From positions 41,307,229 through 41,371,228 of the forward strand of contig OY294047.1 of the NCBI GenBank assembly GCA_958510825.1: a stretch of 64,000 bases of DNA. The letters are read 5' to 3'. The notes beneath the pieces were generated by a model, which saw only the letters and a list, made by a program, of their open reading frames with translations, did not search any database and was not told where the DNA came from. The position numbers and the translations under genes were made by a program. Shown here one piece after another: positions 32,088 to 43,744 of the stretch (within the stretch, counting starts at the first letter, position 1; each line of letters opens with the position of its first letter). The DNA is from Brachypterus glaber. Taxonomy: Eukaryota > Arthropoda > Insecta > Coleoptera > Kateretidae.

Positions 32088-33180
32088 TACAAGAATAAAT
32101 AAAATGAGTGAGAGTGTATGATCGGCAATGTTTACTTAAAGGAAGGGTATATTTAATCAAGAACTTAACTTTAAATGTACTTAACTTAAACACGTTTTCC
32201 TCTTTCATTAACACTACTTTATTCTTTCAAATGAAATAAAATTTGAAATTTTTATAAAATCTTTTTAAGGGACGCCACTTTTTTTACACAAATCAAAAAT
32301 GGCTTTTATTTAAAAGAGGACACCTTGTTTATTAATTTTGCACAAATGTGGATTACTTATACGATGTCCATATCTTCAAAAATATATTTTTTTCTGCCTT
32401 TTAAGTGAACAGTGTAGGATCACTACCTTGGGAGGGCAACAATGATTTGTAGGGTTTGTACATATAAAAACTGTATCCTAAATACTAACATAAATAAAAA
32501 TAAGCAACAAATATTTTTTTGGTTATTTTTTCACTTACCCATTCCTGATGATTTAGGTTTCAGAAAAAAAAACAGTGAGTAGACTGTGATGCCAACTATT
32601 AAATAAAATATAGTTCCCTTCTTGAAACATAACTTAATCTGTAGAAACCGACACTAAAAAATCACAGTGAGTGCACACTTGCTGTCGCAAGTTTTTTTAT
32701 TCATATGTTTGATATTTTTAGTGCAAAATGACTGAAAAGTGAATAATAGTCATGAAAATGGAATATATTATCATATTCAGCGTCTTTTTAAAAAAAAAAT
32801 ATATCTACTTGCAGTGGTCCTTATGGTAGATTAACGTTTTTGGATATTTTTGAATTTTTTTAATTAATATTTTTTGACGTTTTCAACTTTTTTTGAGTTT
32901 AAAAATATAGTTTCAATAAAATAAATATTAATTTTTCATGAATTCATGTATCCGTCCGCAAAGGGTTAAAGAGAAATACTATGCTATACTAACATATTCA
33001 CGATTAGTCTTATGCCTCAGGGGTAACTGTAGATAAGCATATCTGTTTCGTACCTCCTCCAAAAATGATAACTGCACAATATAGTTTTAAGAAAAAAAGT
33101 ATGTTGGTAATTTGTTACCAATAGTGTGAAATGATTTTAATCTTCACTTATCTTTCATCGCGGGCTTAAAGTAGGAGAGT
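32088..33180. other. Stretch downstream of ALG8, no gene
   Basis: AT-rich sequence with no recognisable coding exon, RNA gene or clear transposon ends. The short frame at 32026-32214 (minus) overlaps the palindromic MITE and is not a gene. The ALG8 3' untranslated region may extend into this stretch; no convincing poly(A) signal was found close to its stop. Confidence 0.4.
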
Positions 33181-33450
33181 GGGCATTGTCATGTGCGCAT
33201 GTCAAGTGTATACGTCATAAGCACATCCAGGTACCCAGAGTTCCGTGCCAATAAATCTAGTCAATGATGCACAGTTGTTTGATTAAAATCTCCTACTACC
33301 CAAATCCTACCGACTGCGCCATATTGAATGTCGTTAGGAGTTGGGAAGTAGGAGGAGATGTTAATCAAACAACTGTGTATCTAGATTAATTGACATGGAA
33401 CTCTGGGTACCTCGATGTATACACTTGACATGCGCACATGACAGGCATTT
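33181..33450. mobile_element. Foldback element downstream of ALG8
   Basis: Arms of about 110 bp: TGTCATGTGCGCATGTCAAG and TACCCAGAGTTCC on the left; GGAACTCTGGGTACC and CTTGACATGCGCACATGACA on the right. The inner part (CAGTTGTTTGATTAAAATCT) mirrors too. It ends 57 bases from the ALG8 stop codon, so it probably lies in or beside the 3' UTR. Confidence 0.8.
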
Positions 33451-33506
33451 TGACTTTTGTAGGAAAAAAGTAAAGCTTTAAATAAAAAATGCTAGTTAAT
33501 ATGTTT

Positions 33507-36500
33507 TTACTTGTTTTTATATTTAATATTACTATTATCACTAGCCTTTTTCATAAAGTACACATAGTATTTAATCCAACAATAAAAAACTCCGATTGAG
33601 CAATACACAGAAATAAGCATTAACGGCAAGTACGGTAACTTATTTGACAATCCCAGTAAGTAATGAATCACATTTTCATACAAAAATACAAAAACAAAAC
33701 CTAAAAGATACAAACTTTCAAAACAATTTAATAGAGGCAATGAATAGTCACATACCCGGGGATACATTTTTGATAAACTATGAAATGCGTATATGGAATG
33801 TAATAATAATAAAAGTACTTTTACTAATAATAAATTATTGGGATAAAGAAGGGGGAATAATGAATAATGACCCACTGTTGATAGTATTAGGAATATTTTC
33901 GCATCCTGAGTTTCCATTATTGACACAATGCTGAAAAAAAAATTACACTTCATAAAGATATTTATAAAGATAATATACTATTTAACAGGTTAATCTCCAA
34001 GCCACGGCAGACACCGATGCACAGTGGTCCCAAAAAAAAGTCTGTTTGTTTTGTTGCATATGGCCATATTGTTTTTTTTTTGTCGTATACGGTCATACTT
34101 TACAGATTACGAAAAAAATAGGGAAAAATCGGAAAAAAAAAAATTGCAACCTTAGGGTGGTTGAAAATTTTTGAAAAATGCCCGATTTAGCTGAAATTCG
34201 GTATAAAGGCTTCTTTTAGTAAAATTAATGTGGACCAATACCCATAAACTTAAAATTCGAAATGGCGAAATAAATATGGCCGATTTATTTTTTAAATTTT
34301 GCCATTTTATACTGGCCCGTTTTTTAAATTTAATTTTGAAAAAAATATATATATTAAAATTTGCCAACATGTGAATAGTTTTTCTATTCTATTAATATAT
34401 TAAACAAAATTACGCTAAAATAATTACAGATTTACCAAGAAAAATAGTTTAGTCCCAATATCATTTTTTTTAATACCTTAAAAATAAAAATCGTAATAAA
34501 AAACATCTAAATTGGACCCAGAAACAAGAAGGCGCAAGGGCTATTTTTTGCACCGCTGATTACGAAAAAAATAATGAAGTATCTGAAAATAAAAAAAATC
34601 GCGACATTAGGGTGGTTCAAAATTGTTGAAAATATTCTGATTTGGCTGAAATTTGGTATAAAGTTTTCTTTTGTTATTATTAATCCGGATCAATACTCAA
34701 AAACTCAAAATTCAAAATGGCAGAATAAATATGGCCGATTTATTTTATAAATGTTGCCAAGATCAACGAAAATATAGCACAAAATAAAAAAAAATGTAAC
34801 CGATCCGGCTCATATAGTTTGGACTTTTTGATATGGGTTATTTTCAGAATTTTTTTTTGGGACCACTGTGCGGTGTCCGTTCGCATGAATGTGTTCTTAA
34901 AGACTTGTGTCCACCAATACACCAATTTATTTTAGCTATATAACTTGACCACTGTAGCCCCAGCGATATTTACCGTTCTGTTCTTGACCCAGCAGAAAAA
35001 ATTTCAAAATTTGGCTCGGCGCTCAACCTGCCAGACAGCACATGATAACTATTAGAGATCCAGGGGATATACTTTCTGGATATAGAGTATATCCAGTGGA
35101 TAGCCTGGATTTACATTAGATATCCCATGGACATCCAAATGTCCGCCTATATCCAGGGTACCCACTAGATATCCACGAGATATCCAGTGGACATCTATTT
35201 TTTTAACCTCCCTAAAGTATATCCACTGGATATTAGAGATCCGACTTGGATATTCTGGATATCCATGATAGATCTCTAATGCATATCCAGTGGATATACT
35301 TTAGGGAAGTTAAAAAAATAGATGCCAACTGGATATCCAGTGGATATCCTGGATATAGGCGGACATTTGGATGTCCATGGGATATCTAATGTTAATCCAG
35401 GCTATCCACTGGATATACTCTCTCCAGTATCCATGTTAGATAAAAAAAAAGTATGCACTTCGATAACCCTCCAACCTGGCATATAGCGACTTTAAGTTAA
35501 CGAAAACGAAACGAGCGATAGTGAACTGCTTAGGGGGTTGTAAATAAGGGTAGAAGGGATAAATAGGGATTTCACTGACATTTTTGATGCTGATCGATAT
35601 TGCTCATGTTCAAGTGCACATGATGACTTCTTGTTGAGGTTGAGATTTGTGAGGGTAAATATTGGTTTGGAACGAGAGTATTTGACACCACAAATCGGTG
35701 TTTTCAACAAATATAATTAACAACTTTGCGAATATTAAACGACGATTTTAAATGATACCGACATCTTTCACGAACGACTTGATAGTTTCACGACATTTTC
35801 CAACTGATGTTAACGAACTAATCCCCGCGGTTTAGTTCTGCCGATGCGCATGACGAATTTAAAAAATCCCCTAGATTTGAATTTTCAATATAAATATTAT
35901 AAAATATAATTATGCAAATTAAACATCCAGAGAGTATATCCCCTGGATATCTAATAGTTATTATGTGCTGTCTGGGCTGTTAAGAGAAAATGGAAATAGC
36001 ATGTCTATTGTATGTTATTTTTGGCGAAAAAACATCGCGCGAAAGAAAAACTGTACAAATAAGTGCACAAGTAAATGTTTTGTTTTCGAGAATTTTGTAC
36101 GCCGCGAAAAAAGACGTGCGAAAAATATTCATGCGAAAGTCGTCGGCAAATCTCAAACTTACCTTAGTGGTATAACAGCCATTAAAATAGCCTTTTCATG
36201 TACATGCCACCCAAACATAAATGCTGTTAAAGCACATAGCACCATGCACCTCAGAAAATGTACCGGCAATCTATTTAAATAAAACAGTTTAACCATTGCA
36301 GGTACCATGAAAGTTATAGTGAGTATCATGGTCATTGTTGGTGTGATGTTTGGTAAGAAGGAATGTGAAAATTCTTGGACCAGGCCTCCCGTCATTGAAG
36401 CTGTTTGATTGTTTATTGAAATTACCCCAAGTTTGGTTACTAAAAAAATATAATGATTTTATTTTAGCTACTGAAATTTGGAATAAACTTATAATTTTCA

Positions 36501-39500
36501 AAATAATAAGATAAAAGGGTAAGTACAAAGTAATCTAACAAAAAAAAACTGCTAACAAAATAATACTTTCCTCTACAGGGTGTATTTGAAATAGCGTAGA
36601 AAATTTTAACAGGTGATTCTACATGATAAAATATGACAAAAAGTTCCTATAAACATATGTCTAAAAATGCGTCATAAGGGAGCTACGCCCCTTTGAAATT
36701 GGCTAAAAAAATCGGTTTTTATTTAATAACTCAGGAACCCTTTGAGATATGTTAACGAGGTTTTGCACGTGAATTAATCCTAATAAGGTCCATCTTTGCA
36801 TGTAATTTTCACGTACTTATTTAAACCAGGGGTGTGCGAAACGGGAGGGCCTTATCAGTTTTTTGTCCCAAACTTTTTTCTGTGTAACTTTTTTGCAATT
36901 TTATTTTTGAAATATGATTCCTCAGGTCAAAATACATAAAAAAGGTACTCTTGTTGTAATACTGTAGGATTATCCGTTTTCGAGAAAAGTTCATTTGAAG
37001 GTGAAATTTCACGGTTCGAGGACGAAAAATTAAATACTAAAATGTCGAAAACCAAAATTTTAATGATGCAGTGTTATTCTACATCAAAAACTAAGAAAAA
37101 AAGTTTCCATACATGTAGGTCGAAAAAACGCTTTTAAAGCTACCATAGCCCTTTAAAAATGGTGCATATTTAGAAGACCATAGCTCCATTAGGATTGATT
37201 TTTGGAAGTACCTGTATATGAGGTTTTTTTCTTTTTTTTTAATGTACATTCGCCCTGCATCATTAAAATTTTGGTTTTCAACATTTAATTTTTCGTCCTC
37301 GAACCGTGGAATTTCACCTTCAAATGAATTTTTCTCGAAAACGGTTAATCCTACAGTATTACAACAAGAGTACCTTTTTTATGTATTTTGACCTGAGGAA
37401 TCATATTTCAAAAATAAAATTGCAAAAAAGTTACACAGAAAAAAGTTTGGGACAAAAAACTGATAAGCCCCCCCCCCCCGTTTCGCACACCCCTGGTTGA
37501 AATAAGTACATGAAAATAACACATAAAAACGGGCCCTGGTAGGATTAGTTGACGTGCAAAACCTCGTTGATATATCTCAAAGGGTTCCTGAGTTATTAAA
37601 TAAAAACCGATTTTTTTAGCCACTTTTTAGCTCCCTTATGACGCATTTTTAGACATATGTTTATAGGAACTTTTTGTCATATTTTATGATGTAGAATCAC
37701 CAGTTAAAATTTCTGACGCTATTTCAAAAACACCGGGTATAGGAATAGGTTCATTAAAATCAAAAACGAAAAAAAAAAAACAATCAAAAAATCAAAAAAA
37801 AAATCAAAAAAAAAAATTTTTAATGTTCCTTTTTTCGTAAAACGAAAAATAAATTGAAAAAAAAATTGTTTTTACTCCATTTTACCCCGTTACCACAATC
37901 CGATTTTACCAAAAAAACAATCCCAGCCTAGAACCTTGGATAATCAACCTATTGTCCAAATTTGAAGTCTTTAGCTCGAAGCGTTCTTGAGTTATCGTGG
38001 TCACAAATTTCCGTCCAGAAACGTATAAAAAAGCAAATATTTTTTTTGTAATTTTTTTACTAACACAAGACTTTTTTTGGGGAAGTAATTAAATATTTTA
38101 AAGCAAACTGGACAAACAAAATATCAGAAAAAAGTATGGTTTCACAAGAACAAAGATAACATTTAAATAATGTTAAAACATTTTAATATTCTTAAATATG
38201 TACTTACAACTTATGTAACTAATTTTGTCAACTGTATTGTACAGTGCCCATGCATTTGGGGCCCAATAAGCATGACAAAGGCCTCTTTTAAATGGAAACA
38301 GTCTAGATAGCACCTAAAATAGAATAAGTATAAATTTAAGAGAACATTTGACTTTTTCCATATTATTCATATTTTGCATTGTATAAAAAAGGCAAATAAC
38401 TACTATATTAAATTAAATTTTAGGGACCATATTATTTTTGTTTAGAAAAAATAATAAATTTATCAGATGAACTCTTCTTTTCTAATTTAAGGGGACATTC
38501 TGGTTTAGATGCTCCAAAAAAAGGGCTATTTTTGTTAATTTTTTAAGAATGTATCATTATAGATATTGATATAAAATTTGTTGAGCTTAATACATACACT
38601 ATCGAAATACATAAAACAACTTTTTTTTATTTTAAACACTTTTTATACAAAAAAATATCAGACAAACGTGTCCTCGAAAAGTAGATATGTCGCTGACGGT
38701 TGCGATATCTTGATTACGGCTCATCTAAAACGAAAAAATCAAAATTATTTAGATTCAGTATGACTGTGGCTCTCGCGTATTCTATGGATATTAATATTTA
38801 TTGATAAATAACAAAATTATGGTATTTTTTCACTGTTTTTGGCAAAAAAAAATAGTAAAAATTAAAACTTTAATACAGTTGTAAAATACGCTGAAGCTAT
38901 GCAAGTGTAGAATATGTGGTTAAAATTTCATAAGGATCGGTCCAGTGGTTCCGGAGTAATCACAGCCGCTGACCGAAAAAACGTGGTTTTGAGAAAAACG
39001 CGTTTAAAGTTTTTTTAATGAAAAATTATGAAAAAGTCTACACATACTTTTGAGAAAAACGCGTTTTAAGTTTTTTTAATGAAAAATTATGAAACAGTCT
39101 ACATGTACTTCCGAAATGTAAAAGAAAACGATCGATTTTGTGAAAATTATAAACCAGAATGATCCCTTAAAGGAGCGCCTTTAAACCATAAGGGCATCTT
39201 GAACAGAATTATGAAGTGTTTTAAAGGGTGGGGGGAAGGCCATCAAAAAATGGTCCCCAGTTCTAGTTAATCCTGGTAAATAATTGCCAGACAAGAAAAT
39301 GCTTACCTGTGGTATATGATCATAAAAAGGCAAATATGTGACTAGAAAAACACCTATAACCAAACTTCCTACTTTTAAAAGTTGTTTTAGTGGTTTCATA
39401 CAAAAGATATGCTTCAAAACCAATGACCTTTGAATGCAGTAATGTCTCAGGATGTAAATAAAATATGCTGGAGCTAAGTATATATAAATATGTTTCATAT

Positions 39501-41844
39501 TTATAAGAAATGCAAACCAAAAAGAGGATTGTAAGAATTTCCCCTAAAAATAAAATTAATGAAATAAAAAAATAAATTATAAAGAAAATAACTACATTTT
39601 ATACAGACTATTTAAAGTTAATTAAAGTATATGAAAATAGGTAAAATACAACACTTTTGTAGTATTAATGACAAGCCGTGAAGATATGTAATGCTAAGCA
39701 TTCCATTATATACTATTCACAGTAAATGGTATATTGTATTTTCCCAAATACTTGAAAAAAAATTTTTTTCACAAAAAAAAAATAAAAATAAGATCTTTTT
39801 TTGAAAAACAAAAAGATTTTGAAAAAAAATTTTTTTTTTTAAAAAAACTCTTTCTTAGTTTTTTTTTATGGTAGTTTAACCCCCACAACTTTTTTGTTGT
39901 TAAGGGGATTACTTTCAAAATTGGTAGAATTTATCCCCCCGTAACTTTCTTGTTTTTGGGGGGATTACTTTTAAAAATAATAGGGACTTTCCTCATAGAA
40001 CTTGATTTTTTCTGAAAATATCAAGTCGATCAGATTATTTGTTCTTGAGTTATTGTGTTCACAAAAATCGTGACATCGGACAGACAGACAGATGTACAGA
40101 AAGAAATTATAAAATAAAATTGCTTATTTTTTCATGAAATAAATTTATATTCAAGAATTTTTTGTGTGGGACAATTTTTTAATTTTTTTTTTTTTGAAAA
40201 TTTGAAACTACCTAATATTATTATACTGCTCTGCTACAACAAGTTGTCATATCTGCAAAAATTCACTTTTTGAGATAAGAACACCATTGTATTGCTTTAC
40301 ATGTGCCTACTAAAAAGAAATGTCCTATCTAAAACCCAAATCCTAAAAATTTGCCTAAGATGTGGAAAATTTTCAATGTTTTCTAAATAAAATTGTCCTA
40401 ACTAGTCTTTACTAGACAAATAAGTCAGGACTAGGACTAACTTTACAGATCTTAGTAATTTGATTGGACTTTTAGATCATTTTGTCCCAATTTTCTCAGA
40501 CAGAACAAATGCATTTAGTATTACAATTTATTTTTCCGACAAAAATTTTTTTTTTTTCAAAGGATAGGTATTTTTGATTTAAAATAAAGAAGAACCCAAC
40601 ACCATATTTATTTAAACAAGTTTTCAAAAAGTGCAAATAAAAACAATAAAACTGGCCATATCTCAAAACATCTAATTTGCAGCTAGGACAGCTTGTCTTA
40701 GCAGGACATCATAGTGCAGGCACTGTGAATAATACAAGGAATAATATAATAATATTAATACTATTTATTGGAAATTTTTTAATGGGCAATGAAGGTCTTT
40801 TATCTATCTTTTATCTATATATATGGGCAATAAAGGTCTTTTATCTATATATAAAAAAAACACAGGGGTTTATTTATTGGACAGTCCTTGTACACCTATC
40901 CAACAATCTTCTACAATCCTTGACAATTCAATCTTCCACAATGATCTACAATCCTCCACAATCATCTAAAATCTTCTACAATTATTTGAAATCTTCCCAC
41001 AATCTTTAACAATCTTCATTAAAATTTTGTACAATCTTTTTGACAATCTTCCACAATCCTTTGATTCTCACAATCCTTGTACACTTTTTTCAATAAATAA
41101 ACCCCTCGAAAAAAACTACCTACTAAGTACTTACCCGCATCATGTAAGCAATAGATATTAATAAAATACCATACATTATACCATTGTATTGAAAATGTAT
41201 ATGATCTATCATAATAAGGCCACAATTAGTTAATAATAGAACTGGTAGCACTACTTCATTCCTCCAATTTCTTTGTAATGAAGAAGTGCATCTAAAAGAA
41301 ATAAAAAATGTTAAATTTCTCCAAACTTATAAATATTAAGCTAGAACTAGGTAATGGTAAATTAAAACAATATTCAACAGCCTGACCTAAGCTCCAAAAC
41401 ATTTTCCTATTTATGTTTGGTATAAGCAAAACTCTCAGGTTGCATATCTTACTTGTGTACACCATATGCAAAAACCAGGTCCGTAACAATAACTAACAAT
41501 CTTTGGAATAATATAGTACTATCTGAGGCATATCTTAGGTTTGAAACAACTAGCATGTTTTTATCAAAAAATACAGCTACGAGTGATAGTAAATACTCAA
41601 ACCAAGCAAACAGTGGTGGGTAGTCTAAGGTCCATTCTGAAGTATCTTCAAAATACCATTTATTAATAGGCAAACTGTGTGTAATTGCAAGCCAATTTCG
41701 ATGGACTTCGAAATCGGTAGAACGGCTAAAAATTATTAAAAAAAAATAATTTGTTTTTATATATTTACTATATTTTATAGCTTACTATGAAGGTATTAAA
41801 AGCAGTTTTACACATGATGTTAGTAATGTAGTTGTAAATATCAT
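33507..41844 (-). CDS. ALG8: ALG8, dolichyl-P-Glc alpha-1,3-glucosyltransferase
   Basis: Complete minus-strand gene of seven exons: 41844-41786, 41725-41453, 41291-41135, 39543-39307, 38313-38208, 36439-36163 and 33930-33507. The joined frame gives 510 residues (human about 526). All introns are GT-AG and phases match. ALG8 is the GT57-family ER membrane enzyme that adds the second glucose to the dolichol-linked N-glycan precursor, using dolichyl-phosphate glucose in the lumen. Family signatures are clear: [17 protein letters not shown] (residues 23-39, with the acidic residue of the first luminal loop at Asp24), [11 protein letters not shown] (47-57), DHIHFQYNG (from 140), [12 protein letters not shown] in exon 5, [13 protein letters not shown] (from about 352) and [11 protein letters not shown] in exon 7. 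The protein is hydrophobic throughout, as expected for a multi-pass enzyme. The start is the first in-frame ATG after an upstream stop. Introns are heavily invaded by transposons but no exon is damaged. Confidence 0.96.
34010..34877. mobile_element. DNA element in ALG8 intron 6, internal duplication
   Basis: Inverted ends GACACCGATGCACAGTGGTC (left) and GACCACTGTGCGGTGTC (right). The interior holds a direct duplication of about 150 bp: TTAGGGTGGTT...TGGCTGAAATT(C/T)GGTATAAAG...AATATGGCCGATTTATTTT at 34152-34290 and again at 34610-34747. No transposase frame. Confidence 0.8.
35031..35975. mobile_element. DNA element packed with ATATCCA/TGGATAT motifs
   Basis: Ends CCAGACAGCACATGATAACT and AGTTATTATGTGCTGTCTGG are inverted repeats of about 42 bp. 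Inside, mostly between 35080 and 35440, the heptamer ATATCCA or its complement TGGATAT occurs about 18 times, often back to back as a palindrome such as ATATCCAGTGGATAT. The block 35040-35420 is itself a large inverted repeat. Located in ALG8 intron 6. The frame at 35965-36282 lies over the right end and antisense to ALG8 exon 6, and is not a gene. Confidence 0.85.
36574..37740. mobile_element. Foldback family A, complete copy 3 (ALG8 intron 5)
   Basis: TACAGGGTGTATTTGAAATA on the left and ATTTCAAAAACACCGGGTAT on the right; arms and centre match the copy at 25080 closely, including the CGTTTCGCACACCCCTGGTT block with a poly-C run. It sits in the intron between ALG8 exons 5 and 6, about 135 bases from the exon 6 acceptor. 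Confidence 0.9.
38491..39166. mobile_element. TTAA-flanked element (piggyBac-like) in ALG8 intron 4
   Basis: GGGGACATTCTGGTTTA on the left and TAAACCAGAATGATCCC on the right are inverted ends, immediately flanked on both sides by TTAA (38487-38490 and 39167-39170), the target duplication typical of piggyBac-type transposons. No transposase; non-autonomous. A direct duplication of about 66 bp (GAGAAAAACGCGTTT...GAAAAATTATGAAA.AGTCTACA) lies near the right end. Confidence 0.85.
39660..39770. repeat. Inverted copy of the 19250 repeat
   Basis: ACAAGCCGTGAAGATATGTA then ATGCTAAGCATTCCATTATA corresponds to the reverse complement of 19255-19350. Located in ALG8 intron 3. Confidence 0.55.
39830..40100 (+). 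repeat. Dispersed repeat with GACA tail, ALG8 intron 3
   Basis: Contains an internal duplication around TAACTTTCTTGTTTTTGGGG and GGATTACTTT, then TCAAGTCGATCAGATTATTT, GAGTTATTGTGTTCACAAAA and ATCGTGACATCGGACAGACA. This is the same family as 17930-18370, with copies or fragments at 21780-21965 and, inverted, near 52480-52520. Confidence 0.6.
40865..41105. mobile_element. Small element with 15-bp TIRs and an internal minisatellite
   Basis: GGGGTTTATTTATTG (40865-40879) and CAATAAATAAACCCC (41091-41105) are perfect inverses. The interior is a degenerate tandem array of ACAATC(T/C)TC units, spaced about 8-18 bp apart, from about 40900 to 41075. It lies in ALG8 intron 3, ending 30 bases from the exon 3 donor. 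Confidence 0.75.
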
Positions 41845-42534
41845 AATAATTATGCTAAAACATATTTTTATTTTAAATAAATTAGGTTAAAAACACAAAC
41901 GTCACTTTGACACATTCATTGCTAACTTAACTGCAATAGATCATTTTTCTATATGGTAGCGTTGTCAAACTAAGGACATTACCAAACTATAAAAAGTCTC
42001 CTTTAAACGTAATATACATGATATATAAATATATACATTACCTATATATTTTCTAATATTTTATTTCTAAACTTTATTGCAAAACGAAAAGAAATGAAAT
42101 ATTAGCTTGAAAAAAATTGACAAAGCTTTCACAAAGGGAAATAATTATTGTGTATTATGGGTTGCCTAAAGGATTCAGAGCTTCAAAGCACAATGGGTGA
42201 CTTTAAAAATATTCTGAACAAATTTTCTTAAAATTACAATTTATTAAAACCTATAAAAAACCGAAAACTCACTGTTTACTCACAAGTTTATTTAACATGT
42301 TTGTTAACCTCGTACTGTTCTACTTAATTAGGCCCCCTTAAGTCCAGGACGTGTAAATCCAGTTGTGTGGGCTAGTAGTAGAGGGAACCACCGGCTTAAA
42401 CTAACTTTTGATTCGAAAGTTTCGAATCAGTTTATGTCTCTGTCTCTGAGTGTCTCTGTTTCACCTGTTGCCTTCGCCAAATTTCAATTAACTCAAAAAG
42501 GCAATCCAGGAAGTGAGGATGGATCACGTTAACC

Positions 42535-42734
42535 NNNNNNNNNNNNNNNNNNNNNNNNNNNNNNNNNNNNNNNNNNNNNNNNNNNNNNNNNNNNNNNNNN
42601 NNNNNNNNNNNNNNNNNNNNNNNNNNNNNNNNNNNNNNNNNNNNNNNNNNNNNNNNNNNNNNNNNNNNNNNNNNNNNNNNNNNNNNNNNNNNNNNNNNNN
42701 NNNNNNNNNNNNNNNNNNNNNNNNNNNNNNNNNN
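42535..42734. other. Assembly gap (200 N)
   Basis: Exactly 200 N bases, a typical fixed-size scaffold gap of unknown true length. The right flank is the arm of a family A foldback element, whose other arm and poly-G run are missing and must lie in or left of the gap. The long inverted repeat probably caused the break. Reading frames spanning the Ns are meaningless. Confidence 0.98.
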
Positions 42735-42909
42735 TCTCAAAGGGTTCCTGAGTTATTAAATAAAAACCGATTTTTTTAGCCACTTTCAAAGGGGCGTAGC
42801 TCCCTTATGACGCATTTTTAGACATATGTTTATAGGAACTTATTGTCATATTTTATGATGTAGAATCATCTGTTAAAATTTCCGACGCTATTTCAAATAC
42901 ACCGTGTAT
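42735..42909. mobile_element. Foldback family A, right arm only (cut by gap)
   Basis: TCTCAAAGGGTTCCTGAGTT ... AGACATATGTTTATAGGAAC ... GCTATTTCAAATACACCGTG, identical in order to the right arm of the copy at 25080. The rest is lost in the gap. Confidence 0.9.
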
Positions 42910-43744
42910 ATACGTTTTAACTATAGCCCAGATCGAAGTAGCCATTTACCGGGAGCATGCAAAAATTAGAATGCTAAAAAACTCTTTTTTCAAGAAAGAC
43001 ACTTTAAACTAAACTAAAAAGTCCAAACCAAGCGGCATATCATGTCGAAGCTATTAATACTTGTTCATGGTAAATGACTTATGGAGAAGGACTTATTTTA
43101 TTTTTTTGAAAATTGTTTTTCTTTTCAAAAAACGAATAGTTAAGTAATACAAAAATATTTTGTTTTTTTTTTTCATTATTCGTTTTTTAAAAAGCGAAAC
43201 AATTAAAAAAAATTAAACCTAGGTTAAAATAAATAAAAGAGAATAAAATTTAGATTAAATGATTATTTAATAAATAAAAATAATGAATTAACGAAATAAA
43301 ACATCAATAAAATTTAAATCAAGAAATCAATATCAAATTTAGAAATACTTAATTATAAATATTAATTATAGCGGCGGTTTCGATTTAGAAATACTATTTT
43401 ACAAAACAAAAGAAAACACAGTTTTAAAGTTACTTGCCCACTAATACTGATACAAGGTTTTCCAAGCTTTAGAAAACTCTTTCACAATTTTCCCTGGGCA
43501 AGCCCTAATTCGTGATTGCGTCTCGGAAAATATCTACTTTGTTCTCTCTTAATGAATTATAATAGACTATCCCTAATTGGTAACTCAAAAAATATATTAT
43601 TGCTTTTGAATGACTAACTTTTAAATAAATAAACAATATTGTTTTATATGATATTCCAATAGATATGTAAATAACGATAAAGTCTAACGTACGTATTTTA
43701 ATAAAATCTTTAAAAGCTATTCTATTTTAGGAGATGTAATATCA

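Larger units (their letters stand above)
41845..43744. other. Divergent intergenic region, ALG8 / coiled-coil gene
   Basis: About 1.9 kb between the ALG8 start codon (minus) and the next start codon (plus), so both promoters should lie here. I see no convincing core promoter motif. The region contains the assembly gap, one arm of foldback family A (42735-42909), and AT-rich sequence with near-mirror runs of GAAAAAACGAATA and TTCGTTTTTTAAAAAGCGAA around 43110-43200. Confidence 0.5.

Noticed and set aside
33644..33934. Plus-strand open frame of 96 codons
   Set aside because: Exactly antisense to ALG8 exon 7, whose minus-strand frame is confirmed by family motifs and splice phase.
35965..36282. 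Plus-strand open frame of 105 codons and its overlapping partner
   Set aside because: It covers the right end of a transposon and the antisense strand of ALG8 exon 6; no domain.
42432..42789. Open frames containing long X runs
   Set aside because: They span the 200-N assembly gap and are artefacts of translating N.
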